A stretch of 64,000 bases of DNA from Steroidobacteraceae bacterium (GTDB lineage Bacteria > Pseudomonadota > Gammaproteobacteria > Steroidobacterales > Steroidobacteraceae), in the NCBI GenBank assembly GCA_019187185.1, contig JABAQU010000019.1:13911-77910 (forward strand), written 5' to 3'. Shown one piece after another: positions 9,045 to 19,400 of the stretch. The stretch's first letter is position 1. Each line of letters opens with the position of its first letter. The notes under the pieces were generated by a model that worked only from the letters and a program-made list of their open reading frames with translations, did not search any database and was not told the origin of the DNA. A program made the position numbers and the translations under genes.

Positions 9045-10388
9045 ATGCACCCGAAAATCCCCGGCGGCATCCTCGCCGTGCTGAGCTTCTGTTCGCTGCC
9101 TGCCGCCCACGCCTCGGCGCCCGATGAAATCAGGGCCATGACGCTCGACAACGGCCTGCGCATCATCGTCTGGCCGGACCACGACATCCCGAATGTCGCG
9201 CTGTACAACTTCGTGCGCGTCGGCAGCCGCAACGAGGCCCCGGGAATCACCGGGCTCGCGCACTTCTTCGAGCACATGATGTTCAACGGCACGACCCGGC
9301 GGCCGCCCGGCGAATTCGATCGCGAGATGGAGGCCCGCGGCGGATCGAACAACGCATCGACCTCGGACGATCTCACGACCTACATGGACTGGTTCCCGTC
9401 GAGCGCGCTCGATCTCGTGTTCGACCTCGAGGGCGATCGCCTCGGCCATCTTGCCTTCGACCCGAAGGTGGTCGAGAGCGAGCGCGGCGTCGTGTATTCG
9501 GAACGGCGGCTGCGCGTGGAGGACGACAACGCCGGCTTTCTCGCCGAGCAGGTGCAGAGCACGGCGTTCGCGGCGCATCCCTACCACATCCCGACGATCG
9601 GCTGGCCGTCGGACATCGAGGGCTGGACGCTCGCCGACCTGCAGCGGTTCTTCAAGGCCTACTATGCGCCGAACAACTGCACGTTCGTGGTGGCCGGAGA
9701 TGTCGAGCCGGAGCAGGTGTTCGCGCTCGCCCGCAAGTACCTCGCGCCGCTGCCCCGGCAGGCGGCGCCGCCGCCCGTGCGCACCGTCGAGCCGGTGCAG
9801 CCGGGCGAGAAGCGCGTGACGGTCGAGCGGCGCGCACAGACACCGCTGCTGCAGCTCGCCTACAAGGCGCCGCGTGCCGACGATTCGCGCAATGTCACGC
9901 TCAACCTTCTTGCGACGATCCTCGCGCAGGGCGATGCGTCGCGCCTGCACCGGCTCCTCGTCGAGGAACGCAGGATCGCGGTCAACGTCGATGTCTACCT
10001 GCAGGAGGGCTTTGACCCAGGCCTCTTCTGGCTCTTCGTGACGCTGCCGCAGGGCGGGGACCCGGACGCCGTGCTCGCGACGATCGACCGCGCGCTCGCG
10101 AGCATTGCGACGGAGGGTGTCACGGAGGCCGAGCTCGCGCGCGCGCGCAACCTCACGAGCGCGGCGTACTTCGGGCAGCTCGGCACGATCAACGGCAAGG
10201 CGCGCCTCGCGGGCGAGTTCGAGGTGATGCACGGCGATTTCCGCAAGCTCTTCGACCTGCCGGACGCGATCGCGCGCGTGACGCGCGACGACATCCGCGC
10301 GGCTGCGAAGGACCTGTTCGATGCGCGCCACCGCACAGTCGGCATACTCGCGCCGCCCACCACGGCCGCGGCCGGCGGGGAGGGCTGA
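9045..10388 (+). CDS. M16 family zinc metallopeptidase, catalytic subunit
   Basis: 447 residues with an N-terminal signal peptide (cleavage near ASA, about 24), so periplasmic. The inverted zinc motif HFFEH is at residues 73-77, and a downstream Glu in the VVYSERR stretch (about 153) is the likely third ligand. The two halves (about 30-215 and 220-420) are the paired M16 alpha/beta lobes. M16B enzymes of this kind act as heterodimers of an active subunit and an inactive partner, which is the next gene, three bases downstream. Probably a periplasmic oligopeptidase; natural substrate unknown. Confidence 0.93.
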   Translation: MHPKIPGGILAVLSFCSLPAAHASAPDEIRAMTLDNGLRIIVWPDHDIPNVALYNFVRVGSRNEAPGITGLAHFFEHMMFNGTTRRPPGEFDREMEARGGSNNASTSDDLTTYMDWFPSSALDLVFDLEGDRLGHLAFDPKVVESERGVVYSERRLRVEDDNAGFLAEQVQSTAFAAHPYHIPTIGWPSDIEGWTLADLQRFFKAYYAPNNCTFVVAGDVEPEQVFALARKYLAPLPRQAAPPPVRTVEPVQPGEKRVTVERRAQTPLLQLAYKAPRADDSRNVTLNLLATILAQGDASRLHRLLVEERRIAVNVDVYLQEGFDPGLFWLFVTLPQGGDPDAVLATIDRALASIATEGVTEAELARARNLTSAAYFGQLGTINGKARLAGEFEVMHGDFRKLFDLPDAIARVTRDDIRAAAKDLFDARHRTVGILAPPTTAAAGGEG

Positions 10389-10391
10389 GCG

Positions 10392-11807
10392 ATGGGCCGC
10401 CGAACAGTCTTCGCACCCGCCGCGGTGCTGGCGCTGCTGCTCGCCGCGCCGTTCGCCGGCGCCGTCGGCGTCACGGTGCCGCCGTACACGCGCACCGTGC
10501 TGCCGAACGGCACCGTGCTCGTCGTGATGCCACGCAGGGAAGTTCCGCTGATCGCCTTCACCGCGCTGGTGCGCGGCGGTGCAGTCGCCGATCCGGCAGG
10601 GAAGGCGGGCGCAGCCGCCCTCACGGCGGGACTGCTCGAGAAAGGCGCCGGGTCCCGCAGCGCGTTCGAGTTCGCGGACACGGTGGAAGGCGCAGGCGGC
10701 AGCTTCAGCGCGGCGGCCGGCACCGAGGCGATCTCCGTGTCGGGCCAGTTCCTCGCGAAGGACCAGGCGCTGATGGTCGAGTTGCTCGCCGATGCGCTGC
10801 TGCGGCCGCGCTTCGAGGCCGCGGAGTTCGAGGGCCTGCGTGCGCGGCATATCGAGGAACTGAAGGCCGCCAAGGATTCCGACCCTTCCGCACTGATCCG
10901 GCTCTATGGCCGGCAGTTCCTCTTCGGCAACCATCCCTACGGGAGCCCGGCAGGGGGCAGTGAGCGCTCGCTCGCCGCGGTCACGCGCGATGACGTCCTC
11001 GCCTACTACCGCGCAAACTTCGGCGGCGACCGGCTCACCCTCATCTTCGCGGGCGATGTCGATGTGCAGGCGCTTGCGGGCGCGGTCCAGCGCGCGTTCT
11101 CGAACTGGCAACCGGCGGGTGCCGCGATTCCAGTGCTCGCGCCGCCACCGGCAGCGACGGGACGGCGCGTGCTGCTCGTCGATCAGCCGGGCGCGGCACA
11201 GTCGTATTTCTGGATCGGCAATCGCGGAGTGGCGCGCAAGTACGCGGATCGCGCGGCGCTCGATGTCGTCAACACGCTGTACGGCGGGCGCTACACCTCC
11301 ATCCTCAACACGGAGCTGCGCATCAAGTCGGGCCTGTCGTACGGAGCGAGCTCCGGCTTCACGCGCGGCACCGTGCCGGGCGAGTTCGCGATCCGTTCAT
11401 TCACGAAGACCGACACGACCGGCAAGGCGATCGATCTCGCGCTCGCGACGTTGCAACAGCTGCACGGGAGCGGCGTCGGCGCCGACGCGCTCGCATCGGC
11501 GCGCGCCTACGTGCTCGGGCAGTTCCCGTTGCAGCTCGAGACGGCGGGCAACTGGGCCGCGGCGCTCGCCGAGCTCGAGCTGTACGGACTCGACCGCGCG
11601 TACATCGATGGTTACGGCGCAGCGGTCGCAGCTGTGACACCGGCGACGGCTGCGCGCGTGATCGCCACGGCCTTCCCGCGCGCCGACGATCTCGTGATCG
11701 TCGTGATCGGGGACGCCGTGAAGATCCGCGACGCCGTCGCGAAGTACGGCCCCGTGACTGAGACGACGCTGGCGGCGCCGGACTTCAAAGCACCGGGAGC
11801 CCCGTAG
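10392..11807 (+). CDS. M16 family peptidase-like protein, non-catalytic partner
   Basis: 471 residues with a signal peptide (about 1-24, AGA). It has the same two-lobe M16 architecture as its upstream neighbour (TVLPNGTVLVVMPRREVPLI, GGRYTSILNTELRIKSGLSY), but the zinc motif is lost: ALTAGLLEKG occupies the HxxEH position. It retains the substrate-clamping C-terminal lobe with the R..GLSYGASS element. It starts three bases after the catalytic gene stops, so the two are cotranscribed and probably form an obligate dimer, as in mitochondrial processing peptidase and bacterial M16B pairs. Confidence 0.9.
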   Translation: MGRRTVFAPAAVLALLLAAPFAGAVGVTVPPYTRTVLPNGTVLVVMPRREVPLIAFTALVRGGAVADPAGKAGAAALTAGLLEKGAGSRSAFEFADTVEGAGGSFSAAAGTEAISVSGQFLAKDQALMVELLADALLRPRFEAAEFEGLRARHIEELKAAKDSDPSALIRLYGRQFLFGNHPYGSPAGGSERSLAAVTRDDVLAYYRANFGGDRLTLIFAGDVDVQALAGAVQRAFSNWQPAGAAIPVLAPPPAATGRRVLLVDQPGAAQSYFWIGNRGVARKYADRAALDVVNTLYGGRYTSILNTELRIKSGLSYGASSGFTRGTVPGEFAIRSFTKTDTTGKAIDLALATLQQLHGSGVGADALASARAYVLGQFPLQLETAGNWAAALAELELYGLDRAYIDGYGAAVAAVTPATAARVIATAFPRADDLVIVVIGDAVKIRDAVAKYGPVTETTLAAPDFKAPGAP

Positions 11808-11832
11808 TCGCGCACCCCCACGACGCACCTCG

Positions 11833-12768
11833 TCACGGCTCGAGGCACGCCTCGGCGATCGCGGCAATGTGCCGGTGGTCGGTGCCACAGCATCCGCCGA
11901 TCACCTTGAGCTGCGGCAGCCGGTCGCGCAGCCGCCGATAGTGGCGGGCGAGCGCGGTCGCATCGCCGCGATCGAGTTCCGTGGCGGCATTGAGTTCCGC
12001 ATGGCTCTTGCAGGACGCGTTGGCGCGAATGCCGCCGATGCGGGCCGTCCAGTCCGTACCGGCGTCGAGCGTCGCCTCGAAGTGTGTCGGGTGCGCACAA
12101 TTGATCATGTAGTAGCCGGGTGCGTCGGACGTCGCAAGGTCGACCGCCTCTATGGCCGCCGCCAGCGTCTCGCCACTCGGCAGCCTGCCGTCGGTCTCGA
12201 CCGTGAACGAGATGATCGACTCCTTGCCGGCGGTCCTCGCCGCACGTGCGATGCCGATCGCTTCCGCGGAGTTCGTCATCGTGATCGCCGTGATCACGTC
12301 TGCGCCCGATGCGGCCATGACGCGGATCTGCTCGGCGTGGTAGGCCTCGGCTGCCTCCGGTCGCATCAGGTCGGTCGCAACATAGCCGTCGCCGCGCGGC
12401 CCGACGCAACCCGAGATGAGCATCGGGGTGCTGGCCGTGCCCTGCCTGTCGCGTAGCTCGCCCATCAGTTCGATGGCCGCGCGATTGGCCGCTGCCAGCG
12501 CGGGCTTCGAGTAGCCGAGCGCATCGCCCCAGTCGGCACTCGATCGCCAGGTCGGGCTTTCGAGTATGAATCCGACGCCGAGCCGCCGCGCAATGGCGAT
12601 ATGGCGTTCGTAATAGCGTTCGAGCGCGGCGCGGCCCTCCGGCGTGCCGAGCAGGTGAAACGCCGCAAAGTGGGGCAGCTCCTGCGCGTCGTCGAAGATC
12701 AGCGACGTCTCGATCCCCCCGTCGGTGAGCGCGAAGGGGCGTGTCCTGGCAAGGAATTCTTCGAGCAT
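11833..12768 (-). CDS. Homocysteine S-methyltransferase family protein
   Basis: 311 residues covering the full S-methyltransferase TIM barrel. The N-terminal signature is FALTDGGIETSLIFDDAQEL. The zinc-binding cysteines are in MINCAHP and in the C-terminal GGCCGTD. Family members move a methyl group from S-methylmethionine or a betaine-like donor to homocysteine, giving methionine. The ATG at 12768 (GGGAG about seven bases upstream) is preferred to the longer start at 12813. Its gene follows the sterol-desaturase gene closely on the same strand. The donor substrate cannot be told from sequence. Confidence 0.9.
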   Translation of the reverse strand: MLEEFLARTRPFALTDGGIETSLIFDDAQELPHFAAFHLLGTPEGRAALERYYERHIAIARRLGVGFILESPTWRSSADWGDALGYSKPALAAANRAAIELMGELRDRQGTASTPMLISGCVGPRGDGYVATDLMRPEAAEAYHAEQIRVMAASGADVITAITMTNSAEAIGIARAARTAGKESIISFTVETDGRLPSGETLAAAIEAVDLATSDAPGYYMINCAHPTHFEATLDAGTDWTARIGGIRANASCKSHAELNAATELDRGDATALARHYRRLRDRLPQLKVIGGCCGTDHRHIAAIAEACLEP

Positions 12769-12813
12769 TTGACTCTCCCGGTGCATGAAGGTGTATGTGG
12801 TGGTCGCGGCCAT

Positions 12814-13533
12814 TCAGGCGAGCTTCCGGCCGATCAGCAGCGACCCGATGCGGCTCGACGCACCATCGAAGAAGCCGGCCTCGTCCGGGGCGCGTGCGGG
12901 ATTGCGGTAGGTCCCGAGCAGCATGTCGAACCACGGCACGTCGCCGTAGTTGTGGCGATGGATGCCGCGCTGATGGTGAACGGCGTGGCTTTCCGGTCGC
13001 TGCACGAGCAGCCCGAGCCAGCGCGGCGTGCGGATGTTCGTGTGCTGGAAAAGACCGCAGAACATCGCCATCAACGAGATCGTGGTCGCGGCCTCGAGCC
13101 CGACGCCGAAGATACCGACGAGCGCCAGTGAACCGACGAGCGAGAAGCCGGCGACGTCCAGCGGGTGGAACCAGACGGCCCCCCACACATCGAGCCGTTC
13201 GGCGCTGTGATGGGCCTGGTGTACGTGCCGCCAGATCGGTTCCACGCCGTGCATCGTGCGATGCCACGTATAGACGCCTGCCTCGTAGACGAGGAAGCCG
13301 CCGGCGACCTGCGCCCACAACGGCAGGCGGGACGCGTCGAACAGGGCATGCCGTGCGATCAGCGTGTCCCAGAGCAACGGGCCGCCGAAGGCCACCGCGA
13401 AGTAGCACGCCATGGCGGCGAGGCATTTCAGTTTCCAGTACGCAATTCGGGGCGGGTGCTGGCGGGGCGCCAGTGCCTCGAGGATTGCGAAGACCGCGAA
13501 CATGGCCGCGAAGCCGGCGAACAGGATCATCAT
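12814..13533 (-). CDS. Sterol desaturase / fatty acid hydroxylase family protein
   Basis: 239 residues, an integral membrane protein with several helices (1-20, 35-60, 75-95, 135-165). It carries the eight-histidine di-iron motifs of the superfamily: HRTMH, HQAHHS, HAVHHQ and a nearby HRHNYGD. Such enzymes hydroxylate or desaturate lipids (sterols, carotenoids, fatty acids) with O2. GAGGAG precedes the ATG-ATG start by about six bases. It is divergent from the regulator at 13643 (109-base gap) and upstream of the homocysteine methyltransferase, an unusual pairing. The lipid substrate is unknown. Confidence 0.9.
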   Translation of the reverse strand: MMILFAGFAAMFAVFAILEALAPRQHPPRIAYWKLKCLAAMACYFAVAFGGPLLWDTLIARHALFDASRLPLWAQVAGGFLVYEAGVYTWHRTMHGVEPIWRHVHQAHHSAERLDVWGAVWFHPLDVAGFSLVGSLALVGIFGVGLEAATTISLMAMFCGLFQHTNIRTPRWLGLLVQRPESHAVHHQRGIHRHNYGDVPWFDMLLGTYRNPARAPDEAGFFDGASSRIGSLLIGRKLA

Positions 13534-13642
13534 GTAGAACTCCTCGGGTCAGCAGAACCGTGTCGGGAATGCGGGCGCATTCTTGCGGCGCCGGATTGGC
13601 GGCGACATGGACGCGGGCTGACCATTCGCCGATGATTTCCCG

Positions 13643-15478
13643 ATGAGGCAGGCCCATTCCCCGTCGATCGATTTGGCCAGGGAGCCGGATTTCGAACTGG
13701 GCGGTCTGCAGGTGCGGCCATCGGCCCGGGAAGTCACGCGCGGCCATGAGGTCCACACGCTCGAGCCGCGCGTGATGCAGGTACTGGTCGCGCTTGCGCG
13801 CAGGCGTGGCGCGACCGTGAGTCGCGACTCGCTGATCGCCGGCTGCTGGGGCGGGGCGATCGTCGGCGAGGATGCGATCCAGCGCTGCATCGGCCGGTTG
13901 CGGCGGCTCGCCGGTGCCGTGGGCGGCTTCGAGATTGAGACGCTGAGCCGGATCGGCTATCGACTGCACGACCTCTCGCCGCGGCCGAGCCGGACGCTGG
14001 CGGTCCTGCCGTTCGACAACCTGTCCGGCGACCCGGCCATGACCTACGTGGCCGACGGTGTCGCGGACGAGATCCTGCAGGCTATCGCGCGCCGCTCGTC
14101 GATCACGACGATCGGACGTACCTCGAGCTTCCAGTTCCGGGGTGCCGACAAGAACGTCGCCCGCATCGGCGATGTGCTCGGTGCGACGCACGTGCTCGAT
14201 GGGTCGGTACGCCGCGCCGGCGCCCGCGTACGGATCGCCGCGCACCTGATGAGCCTCGCGGATCAGCAGATGGTGTGGTCGGACCGCTTCGACGGAGACG
14301 CCGACGATCTGTTCGTGCTGCAGGACTCTGTCGCCGCCGCGGCCGTGGCGGCACTCGACGGGGCCATGAACCCTGCCGGGGTGTGCGCACGGCGCCCGGC
14401 CGAGGTGCACGACCTTGTGCTCCAGCTGCACGACTGGACGGGGCCGCCCGCCGTCGATGCATTGCCCGCGCGCCTTGCGAAGCTTGAACGCCTCGAAGCG
14501 CTCGCCGCTGACGACGCCGGCGTGTGGGGCGTGATCGCCGCAGCCCGCGCGTCACTCTGCTGGGTGGCCTCGGCGGCCGAACGCCCCCGCCTCCGGGACA
14601 GAGCGCGAAGCGCTGCGGAGCGCGCCCTCGCGATCGACGCGAGAACCGGCGAGGCACACAAGGCGCTCTATCTGCTCGAGCCGGCGATCGGGAGATTCCA
14701 CGAGATCGAGCAGCGGCTGCTTGCGGCGCGCGCGGCGGCGCCGGACGATGGCGAGATCCACTGGTCGCTCTATGCGCACTACCTGTCGGTCGGCCGGCTG
14801 CGAGAATCTTTCGTCGCCGCGGAGCGCGCCTATCGCGTCGACCCACTGCGCCCGGCCAACGCGATGGCGTATGCCAATGCGCTGTTCACGACCGGCGAGG
14901 AGCGCCAGGCGCTCGGCCTGATGCACCATGCGCTCGATCGCTGGCCGCGGGATCCGGTCGTGTTCGCGATCGCGCTCTGGACCGCCGCGTCGGCGGGCCA
15001 ATTCTCCTTTGTCGATGACGTGATGGCGAAGGCTCCCGTCGACCGCTTTCCAGAGGACGCGCAGCGGCTCATCGAGCCTGCGATTCTCGCGATCGGTGCC
15101 CTTCGTGCGCGCTCCGCGGATGCCCTCGAGGGCGCGATGGGCCGGCTGCGTGCGGAGGTCGGCGCCGCGCCGCTGCGGTTCAGCCTGATTGGCTTGTGCG
15201 CCGCGCTCGGTGCCGATCTCGTGGAGCTGTTCGATCTCGTCGAGCGGGTGGATTTCGAGCCGCTGCGGCGTGCGGACGTGACCCTGCCGGCAGTCGACGG
15301 GCTTGCCCACCTCTTCCTGCGGGTCAACGCTCGGCTTCGCGAGAGCCCGCGCTTCGTGGAGCTGTGCCGCACACTTGGCCTCGTGGACTACTGGATCGCA
15401 GCCGGCGCGTGGCCGGACTGCGTGGCCGAGACCGCACCGCACTACGACTTCGTGGCGCGGGCGCGCGCGAGTCGCTAA
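13643..15478 (+). CDS. Winged-helix regulator with TolB-like and TPR regions (CadC-type, soluble)
   Basis: 611 residues. Residues about 15-110 form an OmpR/CadC-type winged helix (LEPRVMQVLVALARRRGATV, DAIQRCIGRLRR, ETLSRIGYRLHD). Residues about 117-235 match the TolB-like domain often attached to these regulators (LAVLPFDNLSGDPAMTYVAD, VLDGSVRRAGARVRIAAHL). The C-terminal half is alpha-helical TPR-like. Unlike CadC or ToxR, no transmembrane helix separates the DNA-binding domain from the sensor, so it should be cytoplasmic. A GATGAT hexamer lies six bases before the ATG. Divergent orientation suggests that it controls the sterol-desaturase/methyltransferase pair. It overlaps the convergent pirin gene by 4 bases. 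Confidence 0.88.
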   Translation: MRQAHSPSIDLAREPDFELGGLQVRPSAREVTRGHEVHTLEPRVMQVLVALARRRGATVSRDSLIAGCWGGAIVGEDAIQRCIGRLRRLAGAVGGFEIETLSRIGYRLHDLSPRPSRTLAVLPFDNLSGDPAMTYVADGVADEILQAIARRSSITTIGRTSSFQFRGADKNVARIGDVLGATHVLDGSVRRAGARVRIAAHLMSLADQQMVWSDRFDGDADDLFVLQDSVAAAAVAALDGAMNPAGVCARRPAEVHDLVLQLHDWTGPPAVDALPARLAKLERLEALAADDAGVWGVIAAARASLCWVASAAERPRLRDRARSAAERALAIDARTGEAHKALYLLEPAIGRFHEIEQRLLAARAAAPDDGEIHWSLYAHYLSVGRLRESFVAAERAYRVDPLRPANAMAYANALFTTGEERQALGLMHHALDRWPRDPVVFAIALWTAASAGQFSFVDDVMAKAPVDRFPEDAQRLIEPAILAIGALRARSADALEGAMGRLRAEVGAAPLRFSLIGLCAALGADLVELFDLVERVDFEPLRRADVTLPAVDGLAHLFLRVNARLRESPRFVELCRTLGLVDYWIAAGAWPDCVAETAPHYDFVARARASR

Positions 15479-16341
15479 TCATCGGGCAACGGCACGAATT
15501 CGTCGTCGCCCGGCACGGGCGCGAAGCGCCCCTCTGCCCAGTCGCGCTTCGCCTGTTCGATCCGCTCGCGGCTCGAGGCGACGAAGTTCCACCAGATGTG
15601 GCGCGGCGTCGGGAACGGTTCGCCGCCGAGGAACATCACGCGGGCGTTGTGCCGCGCGTGCAGCCGCACGGTGTCGCCGCGCGTGAGCACCGCGAGGCGC
15701 GCCTCGCCGAGGACCTCGCCGTCGACGTCGATTTCGCCGTCGGCGACGTACACGGCCCGCTCGGTGTGGTCGGCCGGCAGCTCGAGCGCGGCATTCGCCG
15801 GCATCTGCGCGAGGACGTAGAGCGTCGGCCAGAGGACCTCGACCGGTGAACGGCGGCCGAAAGCCTCGCCCGCGATGACCCGCAGCTCGCAGTCGTCGAC
15901 CGTCAGATGCGGCAGCGTGGCGGCGGCATGATGCGCGAACGCCGGCGCGACCTCTTCGTGCCCGTCCGGCAGCGCAACCCACGACTGGATGCCGTGAATC
16001 TGCGAACCCTGTGCGCGCATCGCGGGCGGGGTGCGCTCCGAGTGCGCGATGCCGCGGCCGGCGGTCATCCAGTTCACGTCGCCGGGATGGATTTCCTGCA
16101 CGGAACCGAGGCTGTCGCGATGAAGGAAGGCGCCGCCGAACAAATAAGTCACCGTCGCGAGCGCAATGTGCGGATGGGGTCGCACGTCGATGCCGTGCCC
16201 GGCCGCGAGCGAGGTCGGGCCGAGGTGGTCGAAGAAAATGAACGGGCCGACCATGCGGCGACCCGGCGCCGGCAACACACGCCGGACCGTGAAGCCGCCG
16301 AGGTCCCGCTGGCGTGCGTCGATGATCTGATCAATGGCCAT
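15475..16341 (-). CDS. Pirin family protein
   Basis: 288 residues of the bicupin pirin fold. The N-terminal cupin has the metal-binding set RPHPHIALATVTYL and GRGIAHSERTP (two His, then His/Glu), so iron binding is probably intact. The C-terminal cupin follows (ERAVYVADGEIDVDGEV). Bacterial pirins include quercetinase-type dioxygenases and metabolic regulators; which applies here is unknown. The ATG at 16341 (MAIDQIID) has GAGGAG about six bases upstream and is preferred to a longer ORF at 16389. It is divergent from the giant membrane protein gene. Confidence 0.93.
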   Translation of the reverse strand: MAIDQIIDARQRDLGGFTVRRVLPAPGRRMVGPFIFFDHLGPTSLAAGHGIDVRPHPHIALATVTYLFGGAFLHRDSLGSVQEIHPGDVNWMTAGRGIAHSERTPPAMRAQGSQIHGIQSWVALPDGHEEVAPAFAHHAAATLPHLTVDDCELRVIAGEAFGRRSPVEVLWPTLYVLAQMPANAALELPADHTERAVYVADGEIDVDGEVLGEARLAVLTRGDTVRLHARHNARVMFLGGEPFPTPRHIWWNFVASSRERIEQAKRDWAEGRFAPVPGDDEFVPLPDD

Positions 16342-16409
16342 GGCGAGCTCCTCTCGACGCCTGTCCGGGGACCATGGATGATGGCGCAAATTCGACGGGG
16401 GGCGTAATC

Positions 16410-19400
16410 GTGCCTATCCACCGCATCGCCGGCTTGTTGCTCGTGTCCGCCCTCGTGTCTTCGCTGGCACGCGCGGCCGATCCGCCATTGCCGGTCGTGC
16501 TCGAGGGATGGCGCGGCTGGGTGATGGCAGGCGAGGAGTATCGGCAATGCCCATGGCTCGCGGCGCCAGGTTCATCGGCCGTCGATCAGCGTGCCTACCA
16601 CTGCGCGTGGCCGGGGCGGCTCGCGCTTGCCGTCACCGCGCGCGGCGGTGAGTTTCACCAGGGCTGGCAGGTCGAGGCGGACAGCTGGGTCGCACTGCCC
16701 GGCAATGCGGAGCAATGGCCGCTCGACGTGACGATCGACGGCCGCGCTGGCGCGATCGTCGCGCGTGACGGCGTACCGTACGCCCGCCTCGCCGCGGGCG
16801 AACATCGGATCGCCGGTCGATTCGAATGGGCGACCCGGCCCGAGTCGCTCGCGGTGCCACCCGACACCGGGCTCATCGAGGTCACGGTCGACGGCGCGCG
16901 CATCGAGGCGCCCACGCGCACCGGTGGCACGCTGTTCCTCGGCGCGCGCAAGGGCGACACGGAGGCCGCGAGTTTCGATGTCGAGGTGCATCGCCTGCTG
17001 CGGGATGGCATCCCGATGGAGCTCGTCACGCGCCTCACACTGCGTGCCACCGGCGGCAGCCGGGAAGAGTTGCTCGGCCCCGTGCTGCCGGCGGACTTTG
17101 CGCCGGTCGCGCTCGTCTCGCCGCTGCCGGCGCGTGTGGAGCCCGATGGTCGACTGCGCGTGCAGTTGCGGGCCGGCGAATTCACGATCGATCTCACCGC
17201 GCGTGCCACCGGAGATCCCGCGAAGCTGTCGCGTCCGGCGGCGGCCGCGCCCTGGCCCGACGAGGAAATCTGGAGCTGGTCGGGCAACGACCGGTTGCGC
17301 GTCGCGGCGCTCGAAGGCGGCGAGAGTATCGATCCGGCGCAGGCGAACGTGCCGGGTGAATGGCGCGCGTGGCCGGCCATGCGCGTGCTCGAGCGTACGA
17401 CGCTCTCGGTCGTCGAGCGCAGTCGCGGCATGGCCGCGGCAGCCGAAAACCACCTGTCGTTGCAGCGTTCGTTGTGGCTCGACTTCGATCACGCCGGGTT
17501 CACGGCGGTCGATCGCGTGAGCGGGGAGATGCGCACGGGCTGGCGGCTCGACATGGCGTCCCCATGGACGCTCGGCAGCGCACAGCGCGACGGCGAGGCG
17601 CTCCTCGTCACGCGGGGCGAGCGTGACGGGCTCACCGGCGTCGAGCTGCGCATGCCGCAACTGTCGCTGCAGGCCGTGGCGAGGAGCGCGGGCGCGCGCG
17701 GCGCCCTGCCGGCGACCGGCTGGTCGACACGTTTCGAGAGTGTGACGGGCACGCTCAATCTGCCGCCGGGCCATCGGCTCGTGGCGGCGCTCGGCGTCGA
17801 TGCGGCGCCCGGCGCGTGGTTCGAGCGCTGGGGCCTGTGGAATCTCTTCGGCGTCGTGATCGTCGCGGTCTTCGCCGGCTGGATCGCGGGCCCGATCGGC
17901 GGTGCGCTCGCTTTCGTCGCGCTGGTGCTGACATATCAGGATTCGCCGCAGGTGATCTGGCTGTGGGCGAACCTGCTCGCGGCGCTCGCGCTCGCGCGTG
18001 CGGCGCCCGAGGGACGGCTGCGCACGTTTGCCGTGCGCTACCGCACCGTCAGCTTCGTGGTGCTCGCGCTCGCGCTCGTGCCGTTTGCGTGGCAGCAGAT
18101 GCGCTACGCGCTCCATCCGCAGCTCGACAGTTCGCCGTGGGCCTATCCGCTGACGACGATGGTGCTGCCCGAGTCGGCGCCCGCCGCGGTCCCGGCTACG
18201 GCGCCGCCGATGCCGGCCGAGAAGGCGGCCCGGGAGTCGGACGCGGCGATGGCGCCCGTAGCCGCGGGGTCGGTGCTCGCGAAAGCCGTTGTTTCGGCGA
18301 CACAGCGTCTCGAGCGCTACGCGCCCGGCACGATCGTGCAGGCCGGCCCCGGCATTCCGTCGTGGCATTACCAAGCCTATGCGTACTCGTGGTCGGGCCC
18401 CGTCGAACCGTCGCAGACAGCGCGCTTCGTGGTCGCGGGGCCGGTGGCGATGGCGGTCTGGCGCGTCGCCGGCGTGCTGTTGCTCGCTGCACTCTTCGCG
18501 TGGCTGCTCGCCGGCACCGCGCCGCGCTTGCAGCAGTACCTGCCATCGGGATTGCGCGCATCGCTCGCGCGGGGCATCGCGCCGTGGGTAGCCCTCATGG
18601 TTGCGCTGCTGCTCGCCAGCGGCTCGCCGCGCGCAATGGCGCAGCTCCCGGACGCGAGCCTGCTCGGCGAGCTGAAGGCGCGGCTCACGAAGCCGCCGGC
18701 CTGCATGCCGACCTGCGCGGAAATGCTCGCGGCGCGCGTGACGGCAGACGCATCGCGTCTCACGCTTGAGCTCGATGCGAGTGCGCTCGCGCGCCTCGCG
18801 CTGCCGGTGCCCACCGCGCCGGGCGCGTGGCTGATCGACAGCGTGACGGTCGATGGTGTAGCGAGCCCGACCCTGCGCCGCAGCGGCGAGGAGGCGCTGT
18901 GGGTGCCGCTGTCGCCCGGTGCGCACTCGATCGCGATCTCGGGGCGCATCGCGCGAACCGATGCGCTGCAACTCGTCTTCCCGTGGCCGCCGAAGCGCGT
19001 GGCGGTGAATGCGCCCGGCTGGGACGTTGCGGGGGTCGTGGACGGGCGCCTGCCGGGGGGCTCGCTCGAACTCTCGCGGCGCAGCGACCTGCGTGCGATC
19101 GAGGGCGCTTCCGCCACGTTCGACAAAGGGGCGCCGGAGTTTCCGCCATTCGTGCGCGTCGTGCGCCATTTCGTCATCGGGACAGAAAACAGCGTCGAGA
19201 CGCGCGTCGAGCGGATTTCGCCCGAGCGTGCCGCGTTCTCGTTGCCGGTTCCGTTGATCGAGGGTGAATCGGTGCTGGCGCAGGACACCGAAGTGCGTGA
19301 TGGGCGCGCCGCACTCGCTGTGTTTGCGGCGGGCGCGGCGAGTGTGTCCTGGAATGCTTCGCTGCCGCGAACGGAAGCGCTGACGCTGACGGCCGCACCG

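Noticed and set aside
8724-11111. 795-codon minus-strand open frame
   Set aside because: Antisense to the M16 pair, which has signal peptides and a zinc motif; the shadow has neither.
10392-11807. Second M16 gene as a pseudogene
   Set aside because: The frame is intact over 471 codons with a signal peptide; loss of HxxEH is normal for the non-catalytic partner of an M16B pair.
11612-14431. 939-codon minus-strand open frame
   Set aside because: It crosses three well-supported genes in another frame and has no recognisable domain.
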